DNA from: Dyella_B sp035503745
GTDB lineage: Bacteria > Pseudomonadota > Gammaproteobacteria > Xanthomonadales > Rhodanobacteraceae
Length of the DNA: 64,000 nucleotides
Direction: 5' to 3'
NCBI RefSeq assembly: GCF_035503745.1
Contig: NZ_DATJTC010000018.1
Location: forward strand, 124,001 to 188,000
The position numbers and the translations under genes were made by a program. The number at the start of each line of letters is the position of its first letter. Positions within the stretch are counted from its first letter, which is position 1. Below are positions 7,984-15,898 of this stretch, in pieces. Under the pieces are notes generated by a model. It saw only the letters and a program-made list of their open reading frames with translations. It was not told the DNA's origin and did no database searches.

Positions 7984-9630
7984 ATGGCTGCCAAAGAAGT
8001 TCGCTTCGGCGAAGACTCCCGCGCTCGCATCCTCAAGGGCGTGAACACCCTGGCCAACGCGGTCAAGGTCACCCTCGGTCCGAAGGGCCGCAACGTCGTG
8101 CTCCAGAAGAGCTTCGGCGCCCCGACCGTCACCAAGGACGGCGTGTCCGTCGCCAAGGAAATCGAACTGGCCGACGCCTACGAGAACATGGGCGCCCAGA
8201 TCGTCAAGGAAGCCGCTTCCAAGACTTCCGACAACGCCGGTGACGGCACCACCACCGCTACCGTGCTGGCCCAGGCGTTCGTGCGCGAAGGCCTCAAGGC
8301 CGTTGCCGCCGGCATGAACCCGATGGACCTCAAGCGCGGCATCGACAAGGCCGTGATCGCGGCCGTGGAAGAGCTCAAGAAGCTCTCCAAGCCCACCGCC
8401 GACGACAAGGCCATCGCCCAGGTCGGTACCATCTCGGCCAACTCCGACGTCGCCGTGGGCGACATCATTGCCACCGCGATGAAGAAGGTCGGCAAGGAAG
8501 GCGTGATCACGGTCGAGGAAGGCTCGGGCCTGGAGAACGAACTGGACGTCGTCGAAGGCATGCAGTTCGACCGCGGCTACCTCTCCCCGTACTTCATCAA
8601 CAACCAGCAGAGCCAGCAGGTCGAGCTGGACGATCCCTTCATCCTGCTGCACGACAAGAAGATCTCCAACGTGCGCGAAATGCTGCCGATCCTCGAAGGC
8701 GTGGCCAAGGCCGGCAAGCCGCTGCTGATCGTCGCCGAGGAAGTGGAAGGCGAAGCGCTGGCCACGCTGGTGGTCAACACGATCCGCGGCATCGTCAAGG
8801 TTGCCGCCGTCAAGGCGCCGGGCTTCGGCGATCGCCGCAAGGCGATGCTGGAAGACATGGCCATCCTCACCAACGGCCAGGTCATCTCCGAAGAAGTGGG
8901 CCTGCAGCTGGAGAAGGCCACCATCGCCGATCTTGGCCGCGCCAAGAAGGTCGTAGTGACCAAGGAAAACACCACCATCATCGACGGTGCCGGCGAAGCG
9001 GCGAAGATCCAGTCGCGCATCGGCCAGATCAAGGCGCAGATCGAGGAGACCTCCTCCGACTACGACCGCGAGAAGCTGCAGGAACGCGTGGCCAAGCTGG
9101 CCGGCGGCGTTGCCGTGATCAAGGTCGGTGCCGCCACCGAAGTCGAAATGAAGGAAAAGAAGGCCCGCGTCGAAGACGCCCTGCACGCCACGCGCGCAGC
9201 GGTTGAAGAAGGCGTGGTCCCCGGCGGTGGCGTGGCGCTGATCCGCACGCTCAAGGCCATCGAAGGCCTCAAGGGCGAGAACGAAGACCAGAACCACGGT
9301 ATCGCCATTACCCGCCGCGCGCTCGAAGCGCCGCTGCGCGAGATCGTGTTCAACGCCGGCGCCGAGCCGTCCGTGATCGTCAACCAGGTCAAGGAAGGCA
9401 AGGGCAACTACGGCTACAACGCCGCCACCGGCGAGTTCGGCGACATGATCGAGTTCGGCATCCTGGACCCGACCAAGGTCACGCGCTCGGCCCTGCAGTA
9501 CGCCTCCTCCGTGGCCGGCCTGCTCATCACCACCGAAGCGATGGTGGCGGAGCTGCCGAAGAAGGAAGAGCACAACCATGGCGGCGCCCCGGGCGGCGGC
9601 ATGGGCGGCATGGGTGGCATGGACTTCTAA
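7984..9630 (+). CDS. groEL: Chaperonin GroEL
   Basis: The 548-residue protein is a full-length 60-kDa chaperonin. It starts MAAKEVRFGEDSR. DGTTTATVLAQA near residues 87-98 is the ATP-binding loop with the catalytic aspartate, and AAVEEGVVPGGGVALIR near 405-420 is the family signature. It ends in the Gly-Met-rich tail (GGMGGMGGMDF) that lines the folding chamber. It forms a double heptameric ring that folds non-native proteins with GroES. A strong terminator lies 33 bp downstream, closing a two-gene operon. Confidence 0.99.
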   Translation: MAAKEVRFGEDSRARILKGVNTLANAVKVTLGPKGRNVVLQKSFGAPTVTKDGVSVAKEIELADAYENMGAQIVKEAASKTSDNAGDGTTTATVLAQAFVREGLKAVAAGMNPMDLKRGIDKAVIAAVEELKKLSKPTADDKAIAQVGTISANSDVAVGDIIATAMKKVGKEGVITVEEGSGLENELDVVEGMQFDRGYLSPYFINNQQSQQVELDDPFILLHDKKISNVREMLPILEGVAKAGKPLLIVAEEVEGEALATLVVNTIRGIVKVAAVKAPGFGDRRKAMLEDMAILTNGQVISEEVGLQLEKATIADLGRAKKVVVTKENTTIIDGAGEAAKIQSRIGQIKAQIEETSSDYDREKLQERVAKLAGGVAVIKVGAATEVEMKEKKARVEDALHATRAAVEEGVVPGGGVALIRTLKAIEGLKGENEDQNHGIAITRRALEAPLREIVFNAGAEPSVIVNQVKEGKGNYGYNAATGEFGDMIEFGILDPTKVTRSALQYASSVAGLLITTEAMVAELPKKEEHNHGGAPGGGMGGMGGMDF

Positions 9631-9662
9631 GTCCTGCATGCCCAAGCTGTACGTTGCAAGGA

Positions 9663-9687
9663 AAGCCCCGCGCAAGCGGGGCTTTTC
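9663..9687 (+). terminator. Rho-independent terminator of groESL
   Basis: AAGCCCCGC and GCGGGGCTT form a perfect 9-bp stem around the tetraloop GCAA, followed by TTTCG. It begins 33 bases after the groEL stop codon. Confidence 0.93.
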
Positions 9688-9825
9688 GTTGCTCCCTGCG
9701 CTACGCAGGCGAAAGCTCAGGCGCCCGCTTGCGATGGCGATGCGCCATGCCTGCGCCGCTGGTATAAAGGCAACGAGACAGCCGCTGGCGCGTGATCGGG
9801 GAAATTCCGGCGGCAGGAGGTCGCA

Positions 9826-10245
9826 ATGAAAAAGCTCGTTGCCGTGATCGCGCTGGCTGCGCTTGTGCAGGCCGGCTGCAGCAGTACGGGTGGTGTCGCG
9901 CCCGCATCGGCGAAGACGAGCGGCACCGCGGTAAGTCCCCTCACGCTCGCCTCGTTTCAGGCCGGCGTGACCACGCTCGGCCAGGTCGAGGCGACGCTGG
10001 GTCAGCCGGTCAAAACGGTTCGCACCGATAGCGGCGACAGCGTGATCCAGTACGCTCGGGTGCACATGGAAAGCGTCGGCAACAGGCCCCACCGCGTGCG
10101 GTATTCCACCCTGTTGTCGTTCGACTCGCACGGGCGCTTTCTGCGCGCGTGGACGCGCACCGACGATCTAGGCGAGGCATGGCCGCCCACGCCGGCAACC
10201 CTGGATGCGGGCGACGTGGCCGCCAGCGCGGGCGGGCCTGCGTAA
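9826..10245 (+). CDS. Small lipoprotein with a BamE/OmlA-like C-terminal segment
   Basis: The 139-residue protein has a lipoprotein signal peptide; LVQAGC is the lipobox, placing the acylated cysteine at residue 18. The mature part contains FQAGVTTLGQVEATLGQP, which resembles the first helix region of the BamE/SmpA/OmlA fold, where a short helix pair is followed by strands. This resemblance is by eye. No domain database match was run. The ATG has AGGAGG 6 bases upstream. It probably sits in the outer or inner membrane facing the periplasm. It is monocistronic between the groESL terminator and a convergent gene. Confidence 0.75.
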   Translation: MKKLVAVIALAALVQAGCSSTGGVAPASAKTSGTAVSPLTLASFQAGVTTLGQVEATLGQPVKTVRTDSGDSVIQYARVHMESVGNRPHRVRYSTLLSFDSHGRFLRAWTRTDDLGEAWPPTPATLDAGDVAASAGGPA

Positions 10246-10259
10246 GCGCTGCGACGATG

Positions 10260-10300
10260 TTTGCGCGGCCCCGGAAAAACCGCAAAAGCGGGGTTTTTGA
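10260..10300 (+). terminator. Possible terminator after the lipoprotein gene
   Basis: AAAAACCGC, a run of four A, then GCGGGGTTTTT at about 10274-10298 form a hairpin with a small bulge, ending in five T. It lies between two convergent genes and could serve both strands because the arms are A-rich and T-rich. Confidence 0.5.
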
Positions 10301-10328
10301 GGCGTCGGGCGCATGCCGGCAAAAGCGC

Positions 10329-12230
10329 TCAGCGATGCATGCCCATCGACGCACTGGCCGGCTCGGACGGGACATCGTCTTGCCTGGCTACCACCGCGGT
10401 GGGCGGGAGCAGGTCGGCCGGCAGCAGCTTGTCCAGCTTGCCGTGCATGCGCAGCACCGCGACGCTGGCCATATCCTTGTCGAACAACTGCTGCTGCGGA
10501 TCGGTCGGCGGCGGGGTTGCGCCGGGTGCACGCGTGAGCTTGGCCAGTGAGGGCGCCAGTACCTGGGTCAGCGCGAAATACGCATCGTCATGAATGCCGG
10601 CGCGCTCCAGCAGCAAGCCCGGCAGCAGCCACGAGGCCATGTCCATGCGCTGCGCATCGCCGGGATTGCGCGGATCGATCAGCAGCCAGGTACCGGGCTC
10701 GGTGAGCATGTTCTGGCCGTCGACGAAACCGGTGGCGCGGTAGGCGTTGTCCAGGCCTGGCAGGTGGTCGCCGTAGAACAGCAGCAAGGTGGGGCGGTTG
10801 CGCTTCGCCAGCAGGGCGGCAAGCCGGCCCAGTTCCTGGTCGGCGTGCTGCATGTGATAGAGATAATTCTGCACCAGCACCTTGTCTGCGGCAGGCACCG
10901 AAGCCGGTACCGCGATCGCGTCGCGCGCGGCGGTGTCCTTGGGCGTTACGTCGTAGGGGCCATGCGCTTCCAGGCTGATCGCAAACAGGAACTGCGGCGG
11001 CCCTGAATCCTTCAGCTGCGCCATGATCTCGTCGGTCATCGCGCTATCGGCCATGTACTTGCCATCCATCGGCGCGTTGGCCGGGAAGCCCGATTGCGAT
11101 ACGAAACGGTCAAAGCCAAGCGCCTTGAAGGCGGTGTTGCGATTCCAGAAAGTGGGGTCGTTGCCGTGGATGGCCACCGTTTCATAGCCGTGCGCGCGCA
11201 GCACGCGCACCATGCTAGGCACCACTTTGTTGTCCAGCTGCAGATAGGGAAACTGCATGGCGCTGAAGTAGCGCAGCGACAGCCCGGTCAGCATTTCGAA
11301 CTCGGTACGGATCGTGCCGCCGCCGAAGGTCGGCACGTGCAGCGGGCCGCTCATGCCTTGCGCGGCGAGGCGGTCGAGGTTGGGCGTGAGGTTGGCATGC
11401 TCGTAGCCGCGCAGAATGCTCGGATCGAAAAACGATTCGCTCTGGACCACTACGATGTCCGGCAGGGCCGCATTCGGTGCCGCCTGCGCCTGCATGCGTG
11501 CGCGCACCTGGTCGCCGGTGCTGTGCAGCAGGTCGCTTACGGCATTCGGGTCGGCTTTCTGTTTGGTGTGGCGGTCCTGCAGGTGGAACATCACCAGCGA
11601 ACTGACCAGGCCCGAGTGACTGGCGGTGGCCGCGGCCGACCAGGGTTCCAGCCAGAGCTTGCGGCCGTTGTACAAGTTGCCCCAGCCGGGAACACCCAGC
11701 AGCAGCGTCGCCAGCACGGCGGCCAGCACGCTACCGGCCAGCAGCCGCCTGCCGCCGGTGCGCCGGGCGAACAGCGGCGGCTCCAGCCACCACAGGGCTG
11801 CGATCAATGCGATGCCGGCGAGCATGGCCAGGTACGGCCACGGACTGTGCGGCAGATAGCTGCCCAGCACGTGCATGCCGCCCTTGCCCAATTGGCCGAC
11901 CATGCGAAAGTCGGCCGGAACCAGCGGCGTGCCCAGGTTGGCGACCTTCAGCGTGTTCACGCCATACACCACGGCCTGCGCCAGATAGGCCAGGCCGAAC
12001 GACAGCAATAGTCGCCGCGTCAACAGCAGCAGCAACAGGGCGGCCAGCACGCCAGGCATCGCGTTGGCCAAGGGGAACGCGGGCTGGGCGAGCAATTGCG
12101 CTGCGGCGACGCCGTCATTGCCGTCCAGCCGTCCGGTCAGCAGCACGAACGCCGCCGCCACGGCGACGACCAACGCCACGCGCACGGCGAGGCCGCGTCG
12201 GGAAAAAAAGCTGGAATAGGAGGGTGTCAT
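10329..12230 (-). CDS. LTA synthase family membrane phosphotransferase (sulfatase fold)
   Basis: The 633-residue protein has five N-terminal membrane segments (about residues 15-190) and a periplasmic alkaline-phosphatase-like domain. IVVVQSESFFDP holds the first metal-binding region, FGGGTIRTEFEMLTG carries the likely nucleophilic threonine, and LLFYGDHLPG the second metal site. The family moves glycerol-phosphate or related groups from phospholipids onto glycans. In Gram-negatives it includes phosphoglycerol transferases for periplasmic glucans (OpgB type) and phosphoethanolamine-like enzymes; the exact substrate is unknown here. The start at 12230 (MTPSYSSFF) is preferred because it places the first membrane segment at the N-terminus; the frame extends 29 codons upstream. 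Confidence 0.85.
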   Translation of the reverse strand: MTPSYSSFFSRRGLAVRVALVVAVAAAFVLLTGRLDGNDGVAAAQLLAQPAFPLANAMPGVLAALLLLLLTRRLLLSFGLAYLAQAVVYGVNTLKVANLGTPLVPADFRMVGQLGKGGMHVLGSYLPHSPWPYLAMLAGIALIAALWWLEPPLFARRTGGRRLLAGSVLAAVLATLLLGVPGWGNLYNGRKLWLEPWSAAATASHSGLVSSLVMFHLQDRHTKQKADPNAVSDLLHSTGDQVRARMQAQAAPNAALPDIVVVQSESFFDPSILRGYEHANLTPNLDRLAAQGMSGPLHVPTFGGGTIRTEFEMLTGLSLRYFSAMQFPYLQLDNKVVPSMVRVLRAHGYETVAIHGNDPTFWNRNTAFKALGFDRFVSQSGFPANAPMDGKYMADSAMTDEIMAQLKDSGPPQFLFAISLEAHGPYDVTPKDTAARDAIAVPASVPAADKVLVQNYLYHMQHADQELGRLAALLAKRNRPTLLLFYGDHLPGLDNAYRATGFVDGQNMLTEPGTWLLIDPRNPGDAQRMDMASWLLPGLLLERAGIHDDAYFALTQVLAPSLAKLTRAPGATPPPTDPQQQLFDKDMASVAVLRMHGKLDKLLPADLLPPTAVVARQDDVPSEPASASMGMHR

Positions 12231-12363
12231 GCAGTCAGTCCGGCGACCTGCCATGCCAGGGAATGCGCACTGTAACGCTACTGACATGAATCGGTTGTCA
12301 GGCGCTCCGGAAGACATCAGGGCGGATTCAGCCCTGTCCAGGCCTAACTTGCGGAATTTTCAC

Positions 12364-12396
12364 GCAAAAGAGAGCCGGGCGCGCGATGCGCCCGGC
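12364..12396 (-). terminator. Rho-independent terminator of the peroxiredoxin gene
   Basis: On the minus strand GCCGGGCGC and GCGCCCGGC form a perfect 9-bp stem with a 5-base loop, followed by TCTCTTTT. It lies 20 bases downstream of the peroxiredoxin stop codon. Confidence 0.85.
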
Positions 12397-12416
12397 CATA
12401 CGGAGAAGGGTTTTGC

Positions 12417-13058
12417 TCAGTGTTGCGTATGGCTGAACCGCAACAATCGCAGATACGGCTTGAGCGTGCGCCAGCCTTCCGGGAACAGCTGGCGAGCATC
12501 TTCGTCGGAGACCGAGGGGGCGATGATCACGTCCTCGCCCGGGCGCCAGTCCACCGGCGTGGTGAGCTTGCGGCCGTCCGTCAGTTGCAGCGAATCGAGC
12601 ACGCGCAGGATCTCGTCCACGTTGCGGCCGGCGCTGGGCGGGTAGGTGAGGGTCAGGCGCACTTTTTTCTGCGGGTCGATGATGAAGACCGAACGCACCG
12701 TGACCTTGGGGTCGGCCTTGGGATGGAACATGCCGTAGAGCTTGGCCACGGTGAGGTCGGGGTCGGCCAGGATCGGGTAATTCACCGCCGCGCCGCCCAC
12801 CTCTTCGACGTCTTTGATCCAGGCAAGGTGCTCGCTCACCGGATCGACCGACAGGCCAAGCAGGCGCGTGTTGCGCTGGTCGAACTGCGCCTTGCTGCGT
12901 GCGAACGCGCCCAGTTCGGTCGTGCACACGGGCGTGAAATCCTTGGGATGCGAAAAGAACACCAGCCAGTGGTCGCCGATGTAGTCATGCAGGCCGACCG
13001 GGCCTTGGGTGGAATCGAGAGTGAAGTCGGGGGCGATTTCGCCCAGTTGCAGGCTCAT
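12417..13058 (-). CDS. 1-Cys peroxiredoxin (Prx6 type)
   Basis: The 213-residue protein has the peroxidatic cysteine at residue 45 in DFTPVCTTELG, the Prx6-type variant of the PxxxT/SxxC motif. It also has the long C-terminal extension of this subfamily (about residues 165-213, including VDWRPGEDVII). No second, resolving cysteine is seen at the typical 2-Cys position. It reduces hydrogen peroxide and organic hydroperoxides in the cytoplasm. The gene is monocistronic, with its own terminator, 27 bp downstream of cysG on the same strand. Confidence 0.93.
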   Translation of the reverse strand: MSLQLGEIAPDFTLDSTQGPVGLHDYIGDHWLVFFSHPKDFTPVCTTELGAFARSKAQFDQRNTRLLGLSVDPVSEHLAWIKDVEEVGGAAVNYPILADPDLTVAKLYGMFHPKADPKVTVRSVFIIDPQKKVRLTLTYPPSAGRNVDEILRVLDSLQLTDGRKLTTPVDWRPGEDVIIAPSVSDEDARQLFPEGWRTLKPYLRLLRFSHTQH

Positions 13059-13085
13059 GAAGATCTCCGTCGAGGTGCGAGCGAG

Positions 13086-14522
13086 TCAGGCCGCGTCGGC
13101 CAGGGTGGCGGTGGACGATCGGGTTGCATATCTGCCGAGCAATTGGCCATGCCAGTGCGATGCCTCGGCCACTGCGGCGACTTCGCCCAGAATCAGCAGT
13201 GCGGGCGCTTCAATAGCGTGTTGCGCGGCAAGCGCGGGCAACTCGTGCAGCGTGCCGACCAGCGTGCGCTGGCTGGGCAGCGAGCCGTTCTCGATCAGTG
13301 CGAATGGCGTGGAAGGCGCGCGTCCATGGGCAAGCAGTTGTCGGGTCAGCTCGTCGAGTTTGCTCACGCCCATATAGACGGCCAACGTCTGGCGGTCCTG
13401 GGCAAGCTCCGGCCAATTCAATTGAGTAAGCGCGTGCTGGCATTGGGCCGTCACCAGGCGCACGGCCTGCGCATGATCCCGGTGCGTCAGCGGCACGCCG
13501 CTGTAGGCGGCGCAGGCGAGCGCGGCGGTGATGCCCGGCACCACTTCGCAGGCGATGCCGTGCGCGTGCAGAAATTGGAGTTCTTCGCCGCCGCGCCCAA
13601 ACACAAAGGGATCGCCGCCCTTCAGTCGCACGACGCGCCGGCCGGCGCGCGCGTGTTCGAGCAGTAGCGCGTGGATGGTTTCCTGCGGCGTATGTGCGCC
13701 GCCACCGCGCTTGCCGACAGCGATCTGCTCGGCATCGCGGCGCGCAAGGTCCAGTATGCGCGCATCGATCAAGGCGTCGTGGAGAATGACGTCCGCTTCA
13801 TTCAATGCACGCAGCGCACGCAAGGTCAGCAAGCCCGGATCGCCCGGGCCCGCGCCTACCAGGATCACGGAGCCTTGCGCCTTCGGTTCCTGGTGAAGCG
13901 ACAGCGCCGCCACCAGTTGCTGTTCGGCGCGCACGGGCTGCGCCGCGCGCAGCAGGGCGCGCACCGGACCATCGTGCAGCCAATCGTAAAAACGGCGGCG
14001 TGCGGCGAGATCGGCATGACGGGCGCGTATGCGCGCGCGATAACGCTGCGCCAGCTGCAGCAGCGGTCCCAGTGTAGGATCGAGCAGGCTTTCCAGGCGC
14101 TCGCGCAGGCGCCGTGCAAGCACCGGTGCCACGCCGCCGCTGGAGATGGCTACCAGCAGCGGCGACCGGTCGATGATCGCCGGCACCTGGAAACTCGATA
14201 GCGCCGGATCGTCCACCACGTTCACCAGACGCTGTTGCGCATGGCCGTCCGCGGCGATGCGCGCGTTCAAGGGGCGCGAACGGGTGGCGGCGATTACCAG
14301 CCACGCGCCGGCCAGCCAATCCGATTGATAGGCGCCGGCACGATAAGCAATGCGTCCCTGCTGCACCCATTGGCGCAGCTCCGGCCCCAGCATCGGCGCG
14401 CCGACGGTGACCTGGGCGCCGGCCCGCAGCAGCATCGCGGCCTTGCGGGCGGCCACGTCGCCGCCGCCCACCACCAGCACGGGGCGTCCGGCAAGATCGG
14501 CGAAAAGCGGGTACAGCTGCAT
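13086..14522 (-). CDS. cysG: Siroheme synthase CysG (multifunctional)
   Basis: The 478-residue protein joins two enzymes. The N-terminal half (about 1-205) is precorrin-2 dehydrogenase/ferrochelatase, with the NAD-binding VLVVGGGDVAARKA. The C-terminal half is SAM:uroporphyrinogen III methyltransferase, with ILVGAGPGDPGLLTLRAL and RLKGGDPFVFGRGGEE. It turns uroporphyrinogen III into siroheme, the cofactor of the CysI sulfite reductase encoded 4 kb away. The start MQLYPLFADL at 14522 matches family N-termini; six more codons upstream are open. It diverges from cysB across a 294-bp region holding a palindromic operator-like site. Confidence 0.97.
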   Translation of the reverse strand: MQLYPLFADLAGRPVLVVGGGDVAARKAAMLLRAGAQVTVGAPMLGPELRQWVQQGRIAYRAGAYQSDWLAGAWLVIAATRSRPLNARIAADGHAQQRLVNVVDDPALSSFQVPAIIDRSPLLVAISSGGVAPVLARRLRERLESLLDPTLGPLLQLAQRYRARIRARHADLAARRRFYDWLHDGPVRALLRAAQPVRAEQQLVAALSLHQEPKAQGSVILVGAGPGDPGLLTLRALRALNEADVILHDALIDARILDLARRDAEQIAVGKRGGGAHTPQETIHALLLEHARAGRRVVRLKGGDPFVFGRGGEELQFLHAHGIACEVVPGITAALACAAYSGVPLTHRDHAQAVRLVTAQCQHALTQLNWPELAQDRQTLAVYMGVSKLDELTRQLLAHGRAPSTPFALIENGSLPSQRTLVGTLHELPALAAQHAIEAPALLILGEVAAVAEASHWHGQLLGRYATRSSTATLADAA

Positions 14523-14648
14523 GGCGTGGGTCCGCATCACGGAAGTGGATCAACACGCTAACGCCGGCGCCGCGGGCGTGGAAATGGTCGCTCGGACCGA
14601 CGATATGCCGGCAAGGCATAGCCGTTACAACGGAAACCAAGGGACTTA

Positions 14649-14666
14649 TAGATGTATAGACGTCCA
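14649..14666. promoter_or_regulatory. Palindrome-like cys operator candidate between cysG and cysB
   Basis: TAGATGTATAGACGTCCA matches 14 of 18 positions of the perfect inverted repeat upstream of cysJ (TGGACGTTTAGACGTCCA). It lies in the divergent cysG/cysB interval, about 150 bases before cysB and 127 before cysG. Shared occurrence near sulfur genes suggests a common regulator; which one is not known. Confidence 0.5.
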
Positions 14667-14816
14667 AATAACGCTGTGTTAAGGTCGAAAGACGGCCGAT
14701 ATTGCGCCGATAGCGGAGATCGTGATGAAACGCCGTTCAGGGTGGTTCGCGAGCTGTATGTGCTGCGTGATGCGCAACGCACAGCCCTGCACGTCGTCCA
14801 TCCCGGAGCCGCTCTC

Positions 14817-15827
14817 ATGACCCTTACGCAACTTCGCTACATCGTCGCCATCGCCGACGCCGGCCTCAACATCACCCTCGCCGCCGACAACGTCCACGCC
14901 ACCCAGTCGGGCATCAGCAAGCAGCTCAAGCAGCTCGAAGGCGAGCTGGGCTTCCAGGTGTTCACCCGTCGCGGCAAGAGCCTGGACGCGGTGACGCCGG
15001 CCGGCAGCCAGGTACTGGAGCGCGCACGCAGCATCCTGCATGAAGCGCGCAACATCCGCGCCCTGGCGGCCAACCTGCGCGAAGAAGCGCACGGCGAGCT
15101 GTCGCTGGCTACCACGCACACGCAGGCGCGCTTCGTGCTGCCCGAGGCCATCGCCCGCCTCAAGCAGCATTATCCCGAGCTTGGCGTGCACATCCGCCCG
15201 CAGGGTGAGGGCCGCATCATCGGCCTGTTCGAAAGCGGCGAAGTGGATCTGGCGATGGTCAGCACCAGCGGCCACGCGCCCGAAGGCGGCATCGCCGTGC
15301 CGCTGTTCCGCTGGCACCGCCGCGCGGTGGTGCCGCACGGCCACCCGCTGGCCAAGCTGGGTCGCCGGCTGCGCATCCAGGACCTGGCGGAGCATCCGCT
15401 GGTCAGCTACGAATCCTCGCTGCAGCCGGAGTCCTCGCTGCGCCGCGCCTTCGCGGCGGCGGGGCTGGCGCCGCGCATCGCCTGCACCTCGGCCGATGCC
15501 GATCTGATCAAAACCTACGTGCTGGCCGGCCTGGGCGTCGGCATCCTGGCGGAAATGGCCATCGGCCCTGGCGACGCGCGCGAACTGGTTACGCTGGACA
15601 TCGATGGCCTGTTGCCGGTTTGCACCAGCTGGCTGGTACTGCGGCGCGATCATGTGCTGCGCAGTTATGTGGCACAGCTGGCGCGTTTCGTCGCGCCGCA
15701 GATCGACGAGGCGGAACTGCGGCGCGTGGTGGCCGGTCACGCCGAACCCAACTGGCCCGTGGCACCGCTGTGGAGCGAGTTGCAGCCGCGCAGCACCGCG
15801 CGGCGCGTGGCTTCCCGCGCCGCCTGA
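14817..15827 (+). CDS. cysB: LysR-type regulator CysB
   Basis: The 336-residue protein begins MTLTQLRYIVAIADAGLNIT, and its winged helix-turn-helix includes HATQSGISKQLKQLEGELG near residues 28-46. The C-terminal periplasmic-binding-like domain (about 90-300) would sense N-acetylserine or O-acetylserine; TTHTQARFVLP near 100-110 is the CysB/Cbl signature. CysB activates sulfate uptake and reduction genes, and it sits at the head of exactly those genes here. The start at 14817 fits family N-termini; the open frame extends upstream to 14652 but overlaps the operator region. The C-terminal tail carries about 30 extra residues of no recognised function. Confidence 0.95.
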   Translation: MTLTQLRYIVAIADAGLNITLAADNVHATQSGISKQLKQLEGELGFQVFTRRGKSLDAVTPAGSQVLERARSILHEARNIRALAANLREEAHGELSLATTHTQARFVLPEAIARLKQHYPELGVHIRPQGEGRIIGLFESGEVDLAMVSTSGHAPEGGIAVPLFRWHRRAVVPHGHPLAKLGRRLRIQDLAEHPLVSYESSLQPESSLRRAFAAAGLAPRIACTSADADLIKTYVLAGLGVGILAEMAIGPGDARELVTLDIDGLLPVCTSWLVLRRDHVLRSYVAQLARFVAPQIDEAELRRVVAGHAEPNWPVAPLWSELQPRSTARRVASRAA

Positions 15828-15898
15828 CCGGCGGCGCGACGCGCTTTGCCTATTCGCCCGTTTCATCCCGGCGTTTGCCGGGATGCTCCTCGCGCCGA

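Noticed and set aside
7390..10131. 913-codon frame opposite groESL
   Set aside because: It is antisense to two certain genes and arises from high third-position GC.
14649..14666. Assignment of the cys palindrome to MetJ
   Set aside because: The core resembles the met box, but MetJ binds tandem 8-bp boxes, and only one palindrome is present at each site; no metJ gene is in the window.
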